Positions 1 through 13,600 of a DNA stretch of 64,000 nt are shown piece by piece; position 1 is the stretch's first letter; every line of letters begins with the position of its first letter. The notes beneath the pieces were generated by a model that saw nothing but the letters and a program-made list of their open reading frames with translations, had not been told where the DNA came from and ran no database searches. Both the position numbers and the translations under genes were made by a program. Source of the stretch: Lineus longissimus (lineage: Eukaryota; Nemertea; Pilidiophora; Heteronemertea; Lineidae); the NCBI RefSeq assembly GCF_910592395.1, contig NC_088309.1:8248501-8312500 (forward strand), written 5' to 3'.

Positions 1-2535
1 GAGCGTCAACCAGTATATCTTAGCAACCAAAAGTGGTGAAAAGGCCCATGATCAGCTTATACGTCACTCTATCAAGTTCATGAAGATTGTCAACTGAGAC
101 ATAATTCTAAACTCGGCACATCAAAGCAAACTTCGCGTAGTCAATCCCTCTTTCATCTTCCGACGCCAAGAATTTGACATTTTCACATTAAACTGGACGA
201 TCTTGATCCTGATATTGGTAATTTCGTGACGTTGGTTGATTTGATGATAGTCCGTACACGGAATTACTCCCGAGAGGGGAGATCGCGCTTTCGGAAGTGC
301 TTTGTGAGTTGAGCATACAATTACTTGGCACGTGGTAAGCCGGAAAAGATTTTGCATCATCGAGATCGGGAAAGCTAAAAGGGGCTTGATACCTCCCAGC
401 ATCTTCAGCGTTTCTTCGTCTACATTGGTGATATTAATGACAGCGTACTTTAAAGGTACTACTAAGAATGGAATTAAAGACTGTCAGTGACCAATTCATG
501 TCAGCTACAAGTTCGTCAGCAATAACAGCGTCAAGTACGTCACCAAACTAGCGTCAGGTATATATCATTGGTGACTAATTCTAGAGTCAGGTACCAGACC
601 ACTACAAGCGTCACTTTGAAACCAAAAAACTATCGAGAGTCGCTAACATACAAGAATATCATACAAGTATGACTGTGACCACGGAGGTACTATCCGCGTG
701 TTGACCGACTGGTCAATTCTCGTGACAAGCGCGTGACCAATAGCAGTCGGCCTGACGTGTTCGCTGACCTCGCGAGAAAGACCCATCAGTTCACCAAATG
801 AAGGTCCACAGTCATTTCCTGTGTGGACGGTGCCTAATGGTAAGCTATATGGAGATTGGAAGGTAAGTCATTTCCATTCTGGAGGACTTGACTGAATACG
901 CGAACAGGCGTAATCCACTGAAAGCACAATAGTGAGCTGATATTCCCAATGTGATGCTCAATTTTATTGTCTGGGAGAGAATATTGCTTTTTTTACATTG
1001 AACGCTCTGTCGCTAATATTCCGCCTACAGCGGACAGCTGCGCCTTATCGAGTGCCGGATCTGAGGGCATTTAGCGCATACATAAATGTCTTTGACATTC
1101 GGCTTAACTGAACATTTCAGCCTTGTGTTGAAGAGTCAGCAAAGCCTTCCTGTTCACACTAGATATGCCAGAGGGGTGATCGAAGCTACGGCAGAATGTA
1201 CTGAAGGGATAGCAGTAGCTCAGCCGTCAATAGCCTTAGATAATTTTTCTGTCAGTGTTTTAAGTGAAAAAATAATCTTACAGTTACTACATGTATTTCT
1301 TGTCAAGAATATTTTCTTTCCAACGTATAGCACATGTATGGTTTATTGGCAATTCAGTTAAAAAAATGCTTGTTTAATGTATAAACTGTTGTTGCAGTAA
1401 TTACCAAACGAGAGGGAGAGCCTATCGAGAGTTGCCTGCGTACCAGCAACCAGCTAACAGCCATGATATTGATAATAATTTCTTGTACACACGAGATGCA
1501 TCTTTCTTCTAAACGTAAATTTTGAAGAACGCTGATAAAATTGTCAATGGGGAATAAAATTGCCGTTATGATATTTGATGTGTTGTAATACTGCAGTGGG
1601 AGACTTTCTGCAAAGGTTTATGCAAAGTCAGTATTAATGGTCCCAGAACCTAATTAAACGGAGGAGAGTAATGGTACAATTTTAAAAACTGTCGTCAGAC
1701 AATCACACATTTCGGTAACCTGGTATAATAGAGCATCACTGAAGCAACGGTTCTTGCGAGTGGAATTTGGAGCAGCAGCAAAAACGTATGCAGTTTATCT
1801 CAAACTTCTCCAAGTATCCGTGTTATGAGTCCTCATTGGAAAAGTGTAGAATTCGTCAAATAGGTAACTAAATCTTCAGTAGAATCAGTACGCGTTGCTC
1901 AGGTTGTCTCTTTTCTGAATAAACGGTATTAGAAGAAGAAGGTAACGCCAAATTTTAACAGTGTTTCGCAATTCTTTGACAGATATAGCAATATGTTCCA
2001 TACTCTCTAGCTGGAAATGTACTTCCTGGTAACCGATGATGGTGCGTAAACCCAAAGGCTGTATCATTTTCGCGACTGTAAATGGGAAATATAAGCAACA
2101 ATGGGGGATTGCTTTATTTAATCAATTGGAGCCATTCCTTCCCTGTTATCTCCAATTCTGAAGCTAGAATTATTACGGGATGTTGCGGTGGACTGCTAGT
2201 ACAAGCATCTAATTGCAATGTGTTCCGCATTGGATGTTCATGTAACACAAGGAGCATGTAGCTTTATCAGAACCATGTTGTTCGGCCCCAGGAGATTCCC
2301 ACCGAAACTCAAACGCCTCATCCGTAAGGCCAGGTAAAGAAGCGTGCTTCTCATCCACACCTGCACAGGTTTATCGCGCCGCGCCCTCATCCCCCAAATA
2401 AATTTTAAAAACTAAAATCGTAAGTTCGAAGGGGTGTCTGTTCTATCTATGGTGATGGCACGGCCATATCATCCCTTGAAATGTGTCGGCTCTGTCGTCT
2501 ACCATCAATAAAAAATTCAACATAAAGTATTTCCT

Positions 2536-2554
2536 CCCCCCCCCCCCCCCCCCC
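2536..2554. repeat. poly-C homopolymer tract
   Basis: Nineteen consecutive C residues. Such tracts are prone to length error in assembly and to slippage in vivo. Confidence 0.9.
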
Positions 2555-2680
2555 AAACTAGTTCGTATATCGTTCCTGAGCAACCTTTCTGTGTGAGAGC
2601 ATTGTACTTGTAGAAAGGAACCAAATGCTTGCCAAATGCCCCACTCCGATTTTAAGAGTAGATTTGGATCGACGAAAACC

Positions 2681-2755
2681 TTTTTGTATTTTTACCTGGC
2701 CTGATTACCAGCTGGTTGCTGCTCACCCCTTAAGAATCCAATAAAAATACAAAAA
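2681..2755. repeat. short inverted repeat (foldback)
   Basis: The arms at 2681-2694 and 2742-2755 are perfect reverse complements (T-rich arm tttttgtattttta). They enclose a spacer of about 47 bp that itself contains the palindrome accagctggt. It may be a remnant of a small foldback element. Confidence 0.55.
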
Positions 2756-4719
2756 CCTGTTGCTGACTAACGTTACACTGTAAAGTCAAAGAATGTGGTG
2801 AAAAGGCGCGAATAACCAAGAACGAACGCTGATTATTTCACCTTTCAATTTAACCCGAAGCACCTGTATATCTATCTGCAAGGGGCATCTGTGAAACAAG
2901 CAATACGAAGCAACGAAATGAAACAGAAATGAAATTGAGATAATGGTTTGAATGTGAAACGGAACGCAGGCGGGACATCGATTTTGGCTTACAGCACAGT
3001 TTGCCATGCCAGGAGAATATAAATGGGTTACGTTCACATTCTATACAAGTTCATCCAGGTACCGCCAACTGGCAAATGCTACAGTGACACTTTTATGAAG
3101 AAAGTTTTCAATTGCATTGTGTTCAATTTCTTTGTTTCTTATTTCTTGTCTTATAAACGCCCATCAACAAGCCGTATTTACCTCATGCAACCACAAACTT
3201 CTGGACGGGTTAACAAATACATGTACACCGCCACAGCTACTGAAGGTGAATATCTTGCAATGATTGCGTTCCCAAGAGTATTTTTATCGAGTACCACAAA
3301 GGTTCCCCGCCTCCTTAGATTTTTTAATGGCTTTTGCCAGCTTGAAAAGGTCAGAACTTTCCATATCTGAGTGGTTTTGCTTTGCAGATTCATTGTGATT
3401 GAATGTATTGTAAATGTGGCAACCTATATAATGTCATCAGGTCGCTTGGAGTCGATTCTCTTTCGAGAAGTAGAAGAGGGAGTTCATATCGGACAGAATT
3501 TAATTATGGCATGTATCTTTGAAATATTGAGCTACATGTAGATCTCATTAGCCAACGATTAGGTTTTCTATTGAAAATTACACTCAAAGAAAATGCCATT
3601 CTTGCATTATCCCTAAAAGGAAGACAATGATATTTTTTTAGGTGGGCCATATCAGCGTGAATACTAATAAACAAGCAAAGTTGTATAAGGTAAGCGAAAG
3701 TAAATTCACATCCAGTATCATTCTTATGAATGTCACTGTTTAGAATTGATGTCACAAGTATCATTGACCATGTTGGCAGACTAACGCTGATAGCCTTAGG
3801 GATTTATTTATATTTTCAATGAGCGCGTTGAAGAAATGACTGCGTCTCATACCTATACTCCCACTAGGAAATATAAAGTTTATATTCTCACTATAGCGTT
3901 ATATTCCCGTGGTGAGTACATGTATATGGTAAGACGAGGAAAAGGAAAAGGAACATAAAAAAAGGCAACTCTCAAATAATTGGGACATAATCATTTCAAT
4001 TCTCATTTAGAATGTCAAAGTGGGAACGATATTCGCTGTACCTGCCACCGTGTTTGCTATTGAACATATCCTGCTGGTGAAACTAGAAGCAAAACACGGC
4101 ACGCTACACTCATTGATCGGATCATGTGTTTAGACGGAGGGTTTGACAGCAACTCATTTATAGCAGTGGGAAAATCATTTCCCCGGAATATTTCGCATCG
4201 TGGATATGGATTGATAAGCAGAGCTCCGTATTGAGAAACAATATTATCAATTTAGTTTCCGAAGGGGTACTTGGCATTGAGAATAAACGTGTGAGCATGG
4301 TATTTCCATTTTCCTGAATATTGGGAAACTGACCTATATCGGTGAAGCTATAGAGCACAAAATGTGCATGTACTAATTCCCTGGAAAAAATGTACATGAA
4401 GTCAAATCAAGTATCGCTGCTGCCTGCAAAAGAACATTGCGCTTTATCCTGCAGAATTCCCCAGGCTCATATATCAACGGCTAGTCACATCCACCTGTAG
4501 TCAGAATCAAGCAAGCATTAATAGTTTGATACATGGCATCTTCAAGGTATTAGATTGCACCACCGGCTCCAGTGACTGTGAAACTGTCTATTAACACAGT
4601 CGGTACCGTGAACAATTTCTCGACTGGCTGAGCTGCGGAAGGTTTGATAACGGTTGGAGTTGATGCATGGATTAACGGATTTCGAAAATATTGTATTGTC
4701 GTCTTTCCAGGTGAATGAT

Positions 4720-4890
4720 AAGCAAGGCCGGAACCCATTTACTCTTGGGTGAACGGAAGAGAAGAAAGTTGGGTTAAGTACCCTACTCAACGACACAAAT
4801 ACGACAGAGTGGTAATCGTTCCTTGAGTCGAACTGACTAACTGACTAAATGAGCCTGGCGCTCTAACCACCATGCCGCTGATCTTCCCAA
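4720..4890 (-). mobile_element. tRNA-derived SINE (minus strand)
   Basis: Read on the minus strand, a tRNA-like head shows a box-A-like stretch (tggttagagcgcc, about 4868-4856) and, some 25 bases further, a perfect box B match (gttcgactc, 4833-4825) to GWTCRANNC. The body then contains tacttaaccc and aaatgggt, words of the kind found in many invertebrate SINE tails. It lies just downstream of the LHFPL-like exon. The ends are approximate. Confidence 0.6.
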
Positions 4891-4968
4891 AAACACGAGG
4901 CCCCTGCTGCAAAAGGATCAACATTTAGAAGTGTGTAAAAGCGGTCAAATGCACGACCGAGTACATAC

Positions 4969-5329
4969 CTGCTAATATTTGAATATATCCAGTCCATATG
5001 GCTAAATTTTTATTGAAAGGTTTCGGAATGCACAGAGTTAATAGAGACAATAATCCGGCAAAACAGAAAAAGGCACATCCTCCCCCATAGAGCGCACAAG
5101 CCGCTTGCCAAGACGACGAAGGAAGTTTACCAAAGTCAAATGAACCTCCAAATATTCCACAAAGATGTTTAGAATTTGTGTATCGTATATCCTTTAGACA
5201 ATAACTGTACATTCCTAGGCAATTCAATGTGTTTTTGTTGATAAACCAATAAGGTTGCATGAAGGCAAAACTAACGGTACCAGCGACCATGATAGAGAGC
5301 AACGACCACAAGATCCCGATTGGCGACAT
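4969..5329 (-). CDS. LHFPL-like tetraspan membrane protein, first coding exon (partial)
   Basis: This exon opens with an ATG at 5329 and encodes about 120 residues, ending at a good donor (CAG/GTATGT) at 4969/4968. It shows a first membrane span (about residues 5-27), an extracellular loop with an LHFPL-style block (YWF.., LG.YSYC, then LCG..GG..DFG.LPSSSWQA), a second span (about 80-102), and the start of a third hydrophobic segment (WTGYIQILAG). LHFPL proteins are four-span proteins of about 200-240 residues. Some act as auxiliary subunits of the hair-cell transduction channel or of GABA-A receptors. The loop pattern looks closest to LHFPL3/4/5, but one exon cannot fix the orthologue. The remaining ~90 residues were not found and may lie left of the window. 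Confidence 0.7.
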
Positions 5330-5749
5330 TTTGCATATCCTAACTGTCGATATATCACGAATTGATAATTAGATTAATCACTGTAATGATTCTGCAGTTA
5401 ATCAATACAGACTCCCCAGGTGTTATTTTAATTCTTGTATTATACTACACTGTCGTTGTTGATCACTGGTAACACGGTGCATCTACAGCATGATGTTTGC
5501 TTGGACTCGCACAGTATACTGCCGCTGTTGTCAATTTAATAGCCTTCATATGAGTACAGCTACTGATGTCAATTTATTAGCCTCCATTGAGTACATCGAA
5601 CAACAGCCGAATCATTGTCTTGTCCTCAATGCTATCACCTTACACTCTATCGGTATTTATATTCAGTGGAATTCCATTACAAATACGACAACCGGACAAC
5701 CAGATGTGGATAGGAAACGTATAGTACACCGTAAAAATTCTGAAAATAT

Positions 5750-6070
5750 CACTCCAATTCCAATGTTAAATGATCGAACTTTGTCAAACTCCAGATTAGT
5801 GCATCGATGAGACGCCAGTGTTCAGTGATTAAGCACCAGCAATTAAAGGGGTCGAAATCCTAATTTTATCAATATGACTCCAGTGTTAAATGATAAAAAA
5901 CACCGACAAATCCCGATTTTTTTTCACTGAGATTCCATTGTCTATTCGTCAAGCGCCACCAATTAAATGCGGCAAAAGCCTGATATCATCTGACTGCGAA
6001 TCGAGTGTTAAATCACCAGTCACCGTCAAAATTCCAGATTCATCATGAATACTCCTGTGTTTAGGATCCA
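5750..6070. repeat. degenerate ~60-bp tandem repeat
   Basis: A loosely conserved unit recurs about every 55-65 bases from about 5756 to 6060. Its core is ctccagtgttaaatgat, followed by a caccgacaaa-like block and an attccagatt-like block. The start of the core is seen near 5760, 5817, 5880, 5932, 6005 and 6048. Copies are strongly diverged with indels, so this is an old array. Open frames over it carry no recognisable protein signal. Confidence 0.55.
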
Positions 6071-7180
6071 GCAGACCTTTAAAAGCAGGACTGGTAGACT
6101 GACAAGTCTCTTATTTTTCGCCAATAAATCCGCTGGTGTCGATGGCATCAAATTTCATCACGCCCACAAATTACCGCTTGATTTGATGGAAACTGTCCAC
6201 TGCCGCTTACAGCAGGAAGAGTTGCCAAATTCGGGCATTTTGTATTCGTACTAAAAAGGAACGCATTCCAAAAACATGTACTTCGGTAATTCTTGTTTCA
6301 CAAGGCCTTTATAGTTAATTTGTGTTTTCGATTTTGAGCTTTACATATGCCTCTTGTTTGCCAATTGCTGAATCTATCAATATGAACAGCAAATGTCCAA
6401 TGCATTTGAAATCCACACCACTTGTCACGCTCGCCTTTATGGATATTAAATTTATCCTCGTGATAAAATCCATGATCTAAATCAATTGTCTGTACATTTA
6501 TTTTTACATGCTGAAAAAGATCGACGTTTACTTCATGTCAGCAACCGTAAATATCCACTGTTGGAAAAACTGCTTTCCGTCAATCAAAGAATGCCGGGTT
6601 CATTCGCCCCCTCGAAACGCGTCCTTAGAATGTCACCCAAGTCTCCGGTACTAATACCAATCCAGTAAACGGCTGTTTCATTAATCCCTAAAAGCGCCGT
6701 TAAATCACACACAATCCCACGGTTCTCAGCCTTGCATCCACCAGTTGCATACCAACATTAGCTATAGTGTTCGCTTTCCATCTATTCCATTTCTGCCTAT
6801 AAACGCCCTTGACCTTCGAAAATGTTGCAGTTCCCCCATTTTCGGATAACAAATTCCCGGGTATTGAAAGTCACACGAGGAATCGGTTTTCTCTTTATAT
6901 TCCATTGCAATGAATAAATTGTTCCAGCAAACTAATTACCGGACTATTGAAAATCTATTTGGTAATGATAAAAAACGATACTGCCTTAAATGCGCGTTTT
7001 ACGCTTGGCTAAAAGCAATGTATAAGCATCTCCATCTGCCTATGGCTTCTAGAACTGAAACAACTCTGCTGGAGGTTGGTTGCCAACTTCCAAGTCAACT
7101 CTGCTCGTCGGATCCATCCTTGGCATTCCGCAGAGAGTTAAGCAGCAGCTAGCATTTGCATCACGCTGTAAATTCGCTCG
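6071..7180. other. intergenic, no recognised feature
   Basis: I see no gene or RNA here. A few weak echoes of the upstream 60-bp repeat occur (for example gttaaatcac near 6700). Confidence 0.4.
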
Positions 7181-7183
7181 GAG

Positions 7184-7275
7184 TCACCCGGAAAAATTTC
7201 GAACGCACGACCTCTCGGTGGGAAATTTGGCACTCGAACCAAAAGCGCTTTCCAGTAATGTAATGTAGGGACCTG
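7184..7275 (-). mobile_element. tRNA-derived SINE fragment (minus strand)
   Basis: On the minus strand a box-A-like block (ctggaaagcgctttt, near 7256-7242) precedes ggtcgtgcgttcgaa (near 7211-7197), which resembles a box B region. This is the usual head of a tRNA-derived SINE. It lies about 350 bp upstream of esterase A. Ends are approximate and the copy is diverged. Confidence 0.45.
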
Positions 7276-7621
7276 ATCGAATCCCCGGAGAAAACCTCAA
7301 TTGTACGTTGCCTGTGGGAGAGCGCCTCTCCAATACGAAGTGTTCTGACCGGGGAAAATCAAAGATTTCAAAGATTGGGCATACGTCTCCCTCGGAGATC
7401 CAACGGCATTGTCTTTCCACTTGAAAGGGACGATATTGGATAGTTTTACCGATATATCGTGATATATGGCACAATGTAGCTCAAATGGGGCAATGGGTCT
7501 GTGATTTAGAATTAATGAATGGGTAGAATTTAGGTTGGCCATAATTACAAATCTCATTTCCTAAAATGCGACATTTTGGCAAATTGGGCAAAAGCAACAC
7601 CAAATCAGTGGTTGTTGCGAA

Positions 7622-10600
7622 ATGGTCAATATGGATTCACTGAAAGTTTCAGGATTGCTATGTTTTTGTATCTTTAGTTTGCTAGGATATTCTCAAGCCC
7701 ATTTTGTTCGTGTTGCTACTAGAAAAGGGCGAGTCCTCGGAAAAAGGACAAGATATGATTACGGAATTGGTAAGGTCATCTTCTACATGCCGCCTCTCCC
7801 CTTTCCCGCCCCATACCTCGACTTCTTCTCTGACAGTGTTTCCCATAAAACCTGTTCTTATCGAGATGCAGGGTTTGTCACTCCGTCATGGTCAAAATGG
7901 CGAGAGACGAAAGCGAGAAGTGAGAGTATAATTATAGAAACCCCCTGCTGAACGAGGATGATAAAACCCTGTGACTGCAGTGGCCAACTTATCTGCAAGG
8001 AGGTCTGTATCACTGACTTTGTTGCTCCATGGTGAAGACTCGATTCTGTTATGTAAAGAGACAATCTCGGTAAGCTAGTTTGAGTCGAAGAAAAGAAGGG
8101 CAAAGAAAGGGTAAATTAGTCCCTGTCAGAGTTGAGTGCATAGCCTAACTCACCACTTTCAACATACTAATTAAATTCATCATCTTTTTAATTTCTTCAA
8201 TATTTCCAGATTCGGTTTCCAATACCGTTGACGCGTTTCTTGGAGTTCACTATGCCGATCAGCCAGTTGGTAATCTACGATTTAGAGTACGTTTTTAAAC
8301 GGGTTAGGAAGATCTTAAAACAGAGAATCTTGACATATAAACCTCTAAAATCCGCGTACTCGCCCTTTTTGAATGCCATCCCAGACAACCTGCACTCGCT
8401 TGTCATGGGCAGGATCAACATGGCTATGTTATGACGTTTATGATGCCCATAACTGTTGATCTAATCAGCTGCTGCACCTAATGATGAAAAAAGGAGAATA
8501 TTCTCTTTCCAACATCAAGGATTTACCATTCTCCAAGCAGGCATTGTCTCCTAGCATATTCTCTCTGCCAGTATGATTAGACTCCATGTTGTGAAGTCAA
8601 TGTACGTTGCTTGTATACACTGCGTTCTCGCAATGTATTGGGCAAAAAGTGGTCTCGCTTTTAGATTCGAACTTACATTGTGTATATAATTCAAAAGAAC
8701 AACGTTTCAGTTTCAATTAACATGTTTTAATGTACACTGTGCTATTCTTACCATGTCAAAAACTTTCGCGTGACAAAGTATGTTAACATTGAAATGGCTG
8801 AGTCTCCGCCATTCGGAGGCAATAGCAGGCAATTCAAGCAGGGACTGTACGACGTCATCAAAATTCAAGAATTCAAGTCATGCGGGATGAGGATGAATGT
8901 TTTCATGCTTCTCGACAGTCGACCCCTTTGTTGAGGCATTACATGTAAAAGTTGACCCAATTATAGGCCATCCAGTTGTAATCAATATTCCAACAAAAAC
9001 TGCAATTACATGTACGATTGCTATAATGGTTATCACCTGATGAGGCAAGGATATCATCATCGACCTCATCAAACCAAATCCCAACGAGAAAACTCGTAAA
9101 TAGCACTTTATTATGACAGTTTTACATTGTATTTGTAACGATTGTTTGATGGTTCTCTGGCCAACTACATAAGCAGCAAGAGAAGAATCCGTAATAAGCC
9201 AAGTTAATTATATCTGAGGCATGAACCCTGGTTACTAATATATATCACTGTATTCAGTGTTGATCAAATCCTACCAGTAGAGAAAAAGAGATGAAATTTA
9301 ATGAAATGTAAGCTTTTCTATAGGACTTAAAGCTCTTTTATAGCGCTTTTGTGATGATCAACTGTACTGTCTCAAAGCACTTGACATCCCATCATCGGTA
9401 AATTCAGAAATCGTTCCGTAGAAATCAAGTCCATTTCGGGCAAGATGAACGATTAAAAGTTGGTCGGTTGGCACCGGCAGAGCCTCGAACCCACGACCCA
9501 CGATCACTAGGTCCGACGCTCTTCAACTGTACCAAGGCTTCAACCATGGGAACCACTTTAGCATGCAGGGATGTAACCCAGTTTACTTTTAAAGAACCCC
9601 TCTCTTTAAGCTTAATAGTTTACCACCAATCATTGAAAACTTTATCTTCTGTGCAAATACTCTTATAGGATCCAAAACCGGTGAGGGTGTCCCCACCCGC
9701 GGGCACTAACAACTTAAATCTTGGTCCAAGATGCATCCAAATGCCTGCCTTCCTCTACAGTGTGTCGAGTGAAGCTGATGTGAACGATACAATGAGGGAA
9801 GACTGCCTCGTGCTGAATATCTATTCTCCCGCTCAGGTAAATTTATAAAAGTGAAAATCATTACATGCAGTTGATGTTTGCCGAGTCTCTTTTGCCGAAG
9901 TTTTCCATTGTTTCGAAGTAATTTTCGTTCAAATATTTCTTCAACCTCTCACTCTGCTACAACTAGACCTTATGAAAGCATCATCACGATATTCCACCCG
10001 CGAGAGTTCTCAACGGTCAGTATTACACTTCTTTATGAAGTCGAACCCCTTTCTACCACGATATCTGATGACAAGACTGATTTGTGTTGGTCAGACACTG
10101 TCTTCGTTGTATGTTACCAAACTCAGCGCAAAATGCTATATCGGGATTACACTATTTCTCAGCATGTAAAAGCGACGTATCCGGTGATGGTCTGGATCCA
10201 CGGTGGAAGTCTTCAAGTCGGCTCCGGTAACTGGTTTGATGGTCATGTCCTCGCCCAGTTCGGCGTTGTGGTGGTGACCGTAAACTACCGCCTTGGAGTC
10301 CTAGGTAAGGGACCATCTTGCCCTTGTCCATTTTGTCATTCGCACCATTCAATGGTGATCAGGTGGTAGCACAATGCCGAAACGAAGCTAACGTTTGTGA
10401 TGAGGACATAGAAAACTGCTGGTCGACCAATAGAACGCTTGACACTTTTCTGTCTTATTCTGCCAAGTCGGCATGACTATTCCGTCAATTATGATGAACA
10501 CTGAGATACTCCTTTGAGAATAAATGGTCGGCAGAATTCAGCATTTTGTTCTCCAGATTTTTTATCTGGTTACGCATGCGCGTTGATAATATCCAATGTA

Positions 10601-13600
10601 CGTAACCGAGGCCGGTATACAACATACTTTTATGGTTTTTTATATACAGCATGTAAGAGGTTTTTCTCAATTTTAAAGGTTTTCTCAGCGATGGTGATGT
10701 TGACTCGCTTCCTGGCGATTACGGTATATTTGATCAAGTTATGGCGCTCCGATGGATCAAAAACAACATCCGGGAATTTCGAGGTGATCCGAACAAAGTG
10801 ACCATATTTGGTAGTAGTGCGGGAGCATGGAGTGTCTCGCTTCATCTGTTGATGAAGTGGTCTCAAGGTAGGCTTGACCATGCCGACAACCCGAAGTGTT
10901 GTGTGGGTTTTTTCAGCTGGTATGAAAAAACTTTAAATTGTTCGTCACCAATCGAAATGTGCTGGAGTCAGCTTGTTTGAGGTGTGCAAAGTACAAAGTT
11001 CAAAGAAGGTACCATGTCAATTGAGCCTTAAAAACATCGGGAAGAAAATCAAAATCAAACGCTGCTGTATGAATATGTCCGAAATGTTTGCTTACTATAA
11101 TCAAGGATATAATCATGCTCCTGTTTCCACCAGACCATCTTCATATTAATCTTAGGGACTTTGTTCCCTAATGCGTGTTCATTTCAGGGCTATTCCACCG
11201 TGCCATTATCCAGAGCGGCCCCCTGAATGCCAAGCTAAGCCATTTCAACTCGCCAACGTCCGTGAAAGAGGCCCTACTGTCTGTTGGTGAATCCCTGAAC
11301 TGCAACACAGATGACGCGGATCTTCTCCTGCAGTGTCTTAGAAATGTCGATGCTGAGCTATTTAGCGAAGAAGAACATGCAACTGATATGGTGAGTGCCA
11401 GTTTTTTTGTGCAACATTTTCGGCAATGTTTACCAATGATTGCATGCAGTTTACTTTTAACATGTTTTAAGTCACTTTTGTGACTGGTGAAAAGAAACTC
11501 AAACACGTGGCAGCGTTGTGAACACCTGCCAAGATCTTGGGCGGTCGAAAAATTTACGAACGTCTAATGAGCATTCTAGAGACGGGAATATGGGTACATG
11601 TACTGTATATTAGGTTTATACTCTAGTTTGACCGACCTAAGACCGGTTGAATAATTGCTACGAAATGGATGAACAAAAACCAAGCCGGAATTTGACGTCA
11701 TGACCAGGGGACAACTTGCTGTCGCCGACTCAATGCCGATCCAAATTGCATCAAACGTCCATCATGTCAATATATGTGTATATACACATATATACATATA
11801 GCTTGAATTGCACCGGTCTTTGTTTCGTTAATTTTGTTCGTGCAATCTTTGCAGAACGGCCGATTCCAAGTCTTATGGAAGGGTAGTCGGGTCCTCCCAA
11901 CCGAACCAGTAAAGATGCTGAAGCAAGGATACTTAAACCGAGTTCCTGTGATGATTGGCGATGTTCAGCACGAGGCCGCCCGATTCTTATGCATCTTTGC
12001 CATTCAAGAAAATGTGCCCATTGATGAGAATGGCAACTTCAGTACGTTACACTAGTACACCACATGTAAATCAACAAATAAGTGAATTTCAAATGCTAGT
12101 GACATGGGGCTCTCCCAAAATTTCAGCAGTGGGTTTAATATGCCATCTGAAATCCTGGCATTTTTTTGAGGCATTTTAGGAGGGGAGGTGCGCACTGCAC
12201 TGAATAGGGTTTTTCTGGATGTTTGCCTTATACGTTTACAAGACATTATTAGATAAGCGAATACCCTTTCAGAATGATTCTCATATTACATAAAGATAGA
12301 AACGTTTATAAACCTTATTGTAAAATCATTTCTTAAAGTAGGGTCTGTACCCATCCTGTCCCTCACGTGTGTGCCTCACTGACGGTGCCATCCCATTCAC
12401 CAGAATGGACCAGCGTGATGACACCGTAGGGCCTCTACTTAAAAGGTGATTCCAGAAGTATATTTTCAGGGGGCTTTCTCGACAACGACACCGCAGAAGT
12501 AAAGCATGCAGCTTTGATGGAATCCCTTGACCAAATCCTCGGCATGTCCAATATTGACCTCTCAGAGACGATGAAGAAGGTGGTAATTGGTAAATACTTC
12601 ACTCCAGATGTCATGATGGACAGGAAGAAAATAACAAAGACGTTGGTTGAGGTAAGAATGAACTGTTTCAATACTCATCACAAGGCTGGCTACGAGCTCA
12701 AGTAGGAGAACGCCTTAAAGATCTGGAGACTCCCGCTACCCGCCCGACAGCCAGTCGAAATTGCGAGGCCCGTGCCCGTGCGAGACGGGTCGACGGCGAA
12801 GGAGAACTCGGCTGGAGCAGCCGCGGTAGGGCCCTGCAGAGATTGTCCTATATTAAGTTTAAGGGACTTTATTTTACATGTAGAATGCTCCAACTGCTGG
12901 CTTGCACAGCTGAAAAAGTTCCGGAACGGGCAGGTCCCTGTTCTTCCTCTAATGATGGCAGCTTTTGCTGACCTTGTCTTCGTGTTGACTTCATTCATAT
13001 TGTGATAGACTTTGTTGTCAACATTTGATCATTCATTCCTTCTTTACGTTCATGTACATTTCAGTTGTTCTCAGATATCATCATGGTAGCGCCAGCAGTG
13101 CAGACGGCGAAGATTCTCCGTTCGCGCGGACTCACTCCCTACTTCTACATGTTTAGCCATTCGCTTTCAATAGACATCAACAATCCTTTCGCTTGTAGCT
13201 GGCTATCGGACTACAGCTATCACGAAACCGAACTACCATTCGTGTTCGGGAATCCCATCTCCAAGGCGTGGTCCAAGTCAGTATGGCATACGAACAGATA
13301 CACGGCGCAAGAAAGAAATCTCAGTTTATCGGTGATGAAATTGTGGGCAGATTTTGCGAGAAACGGGTAGGTTCCGTGGTTAAATCAACGAAATAAAGGA
13401 TGGGAGATGGGATAGAAAACACTGGATTGACGCGTTAGCTACATGTATGCCTTGGCCATGTTGGTCTATTAACTAAAATATACTGATAAATCACCAGAAT
13501 GATGCACAAAAATCAGTATTCAAGTAACCAGTATTCAGTGGCTTGGGCCGTACGGCAACGGACATTTTAAAAATCATCATTTAATTGCAGCGGCACTGGC

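Larger units (their letters stand above)
1..4719. other. gene-poor region, no recognised gene
   Basis: I recognise no coding region here. The short open frames show no family motif and no convincing splice structure. The stretch holds a run of 19 C residues (2536-2554), a short foldback (2681-2755) and scattered ACATGTA words. If the LHFPL-like gene at 4969-5329 continues on the minus strand, its later exons should lie here or beyond the left edge; I looked for the usual Cys/Trp-rich third extracellular segment and did not find it. Confidence 0.5.
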
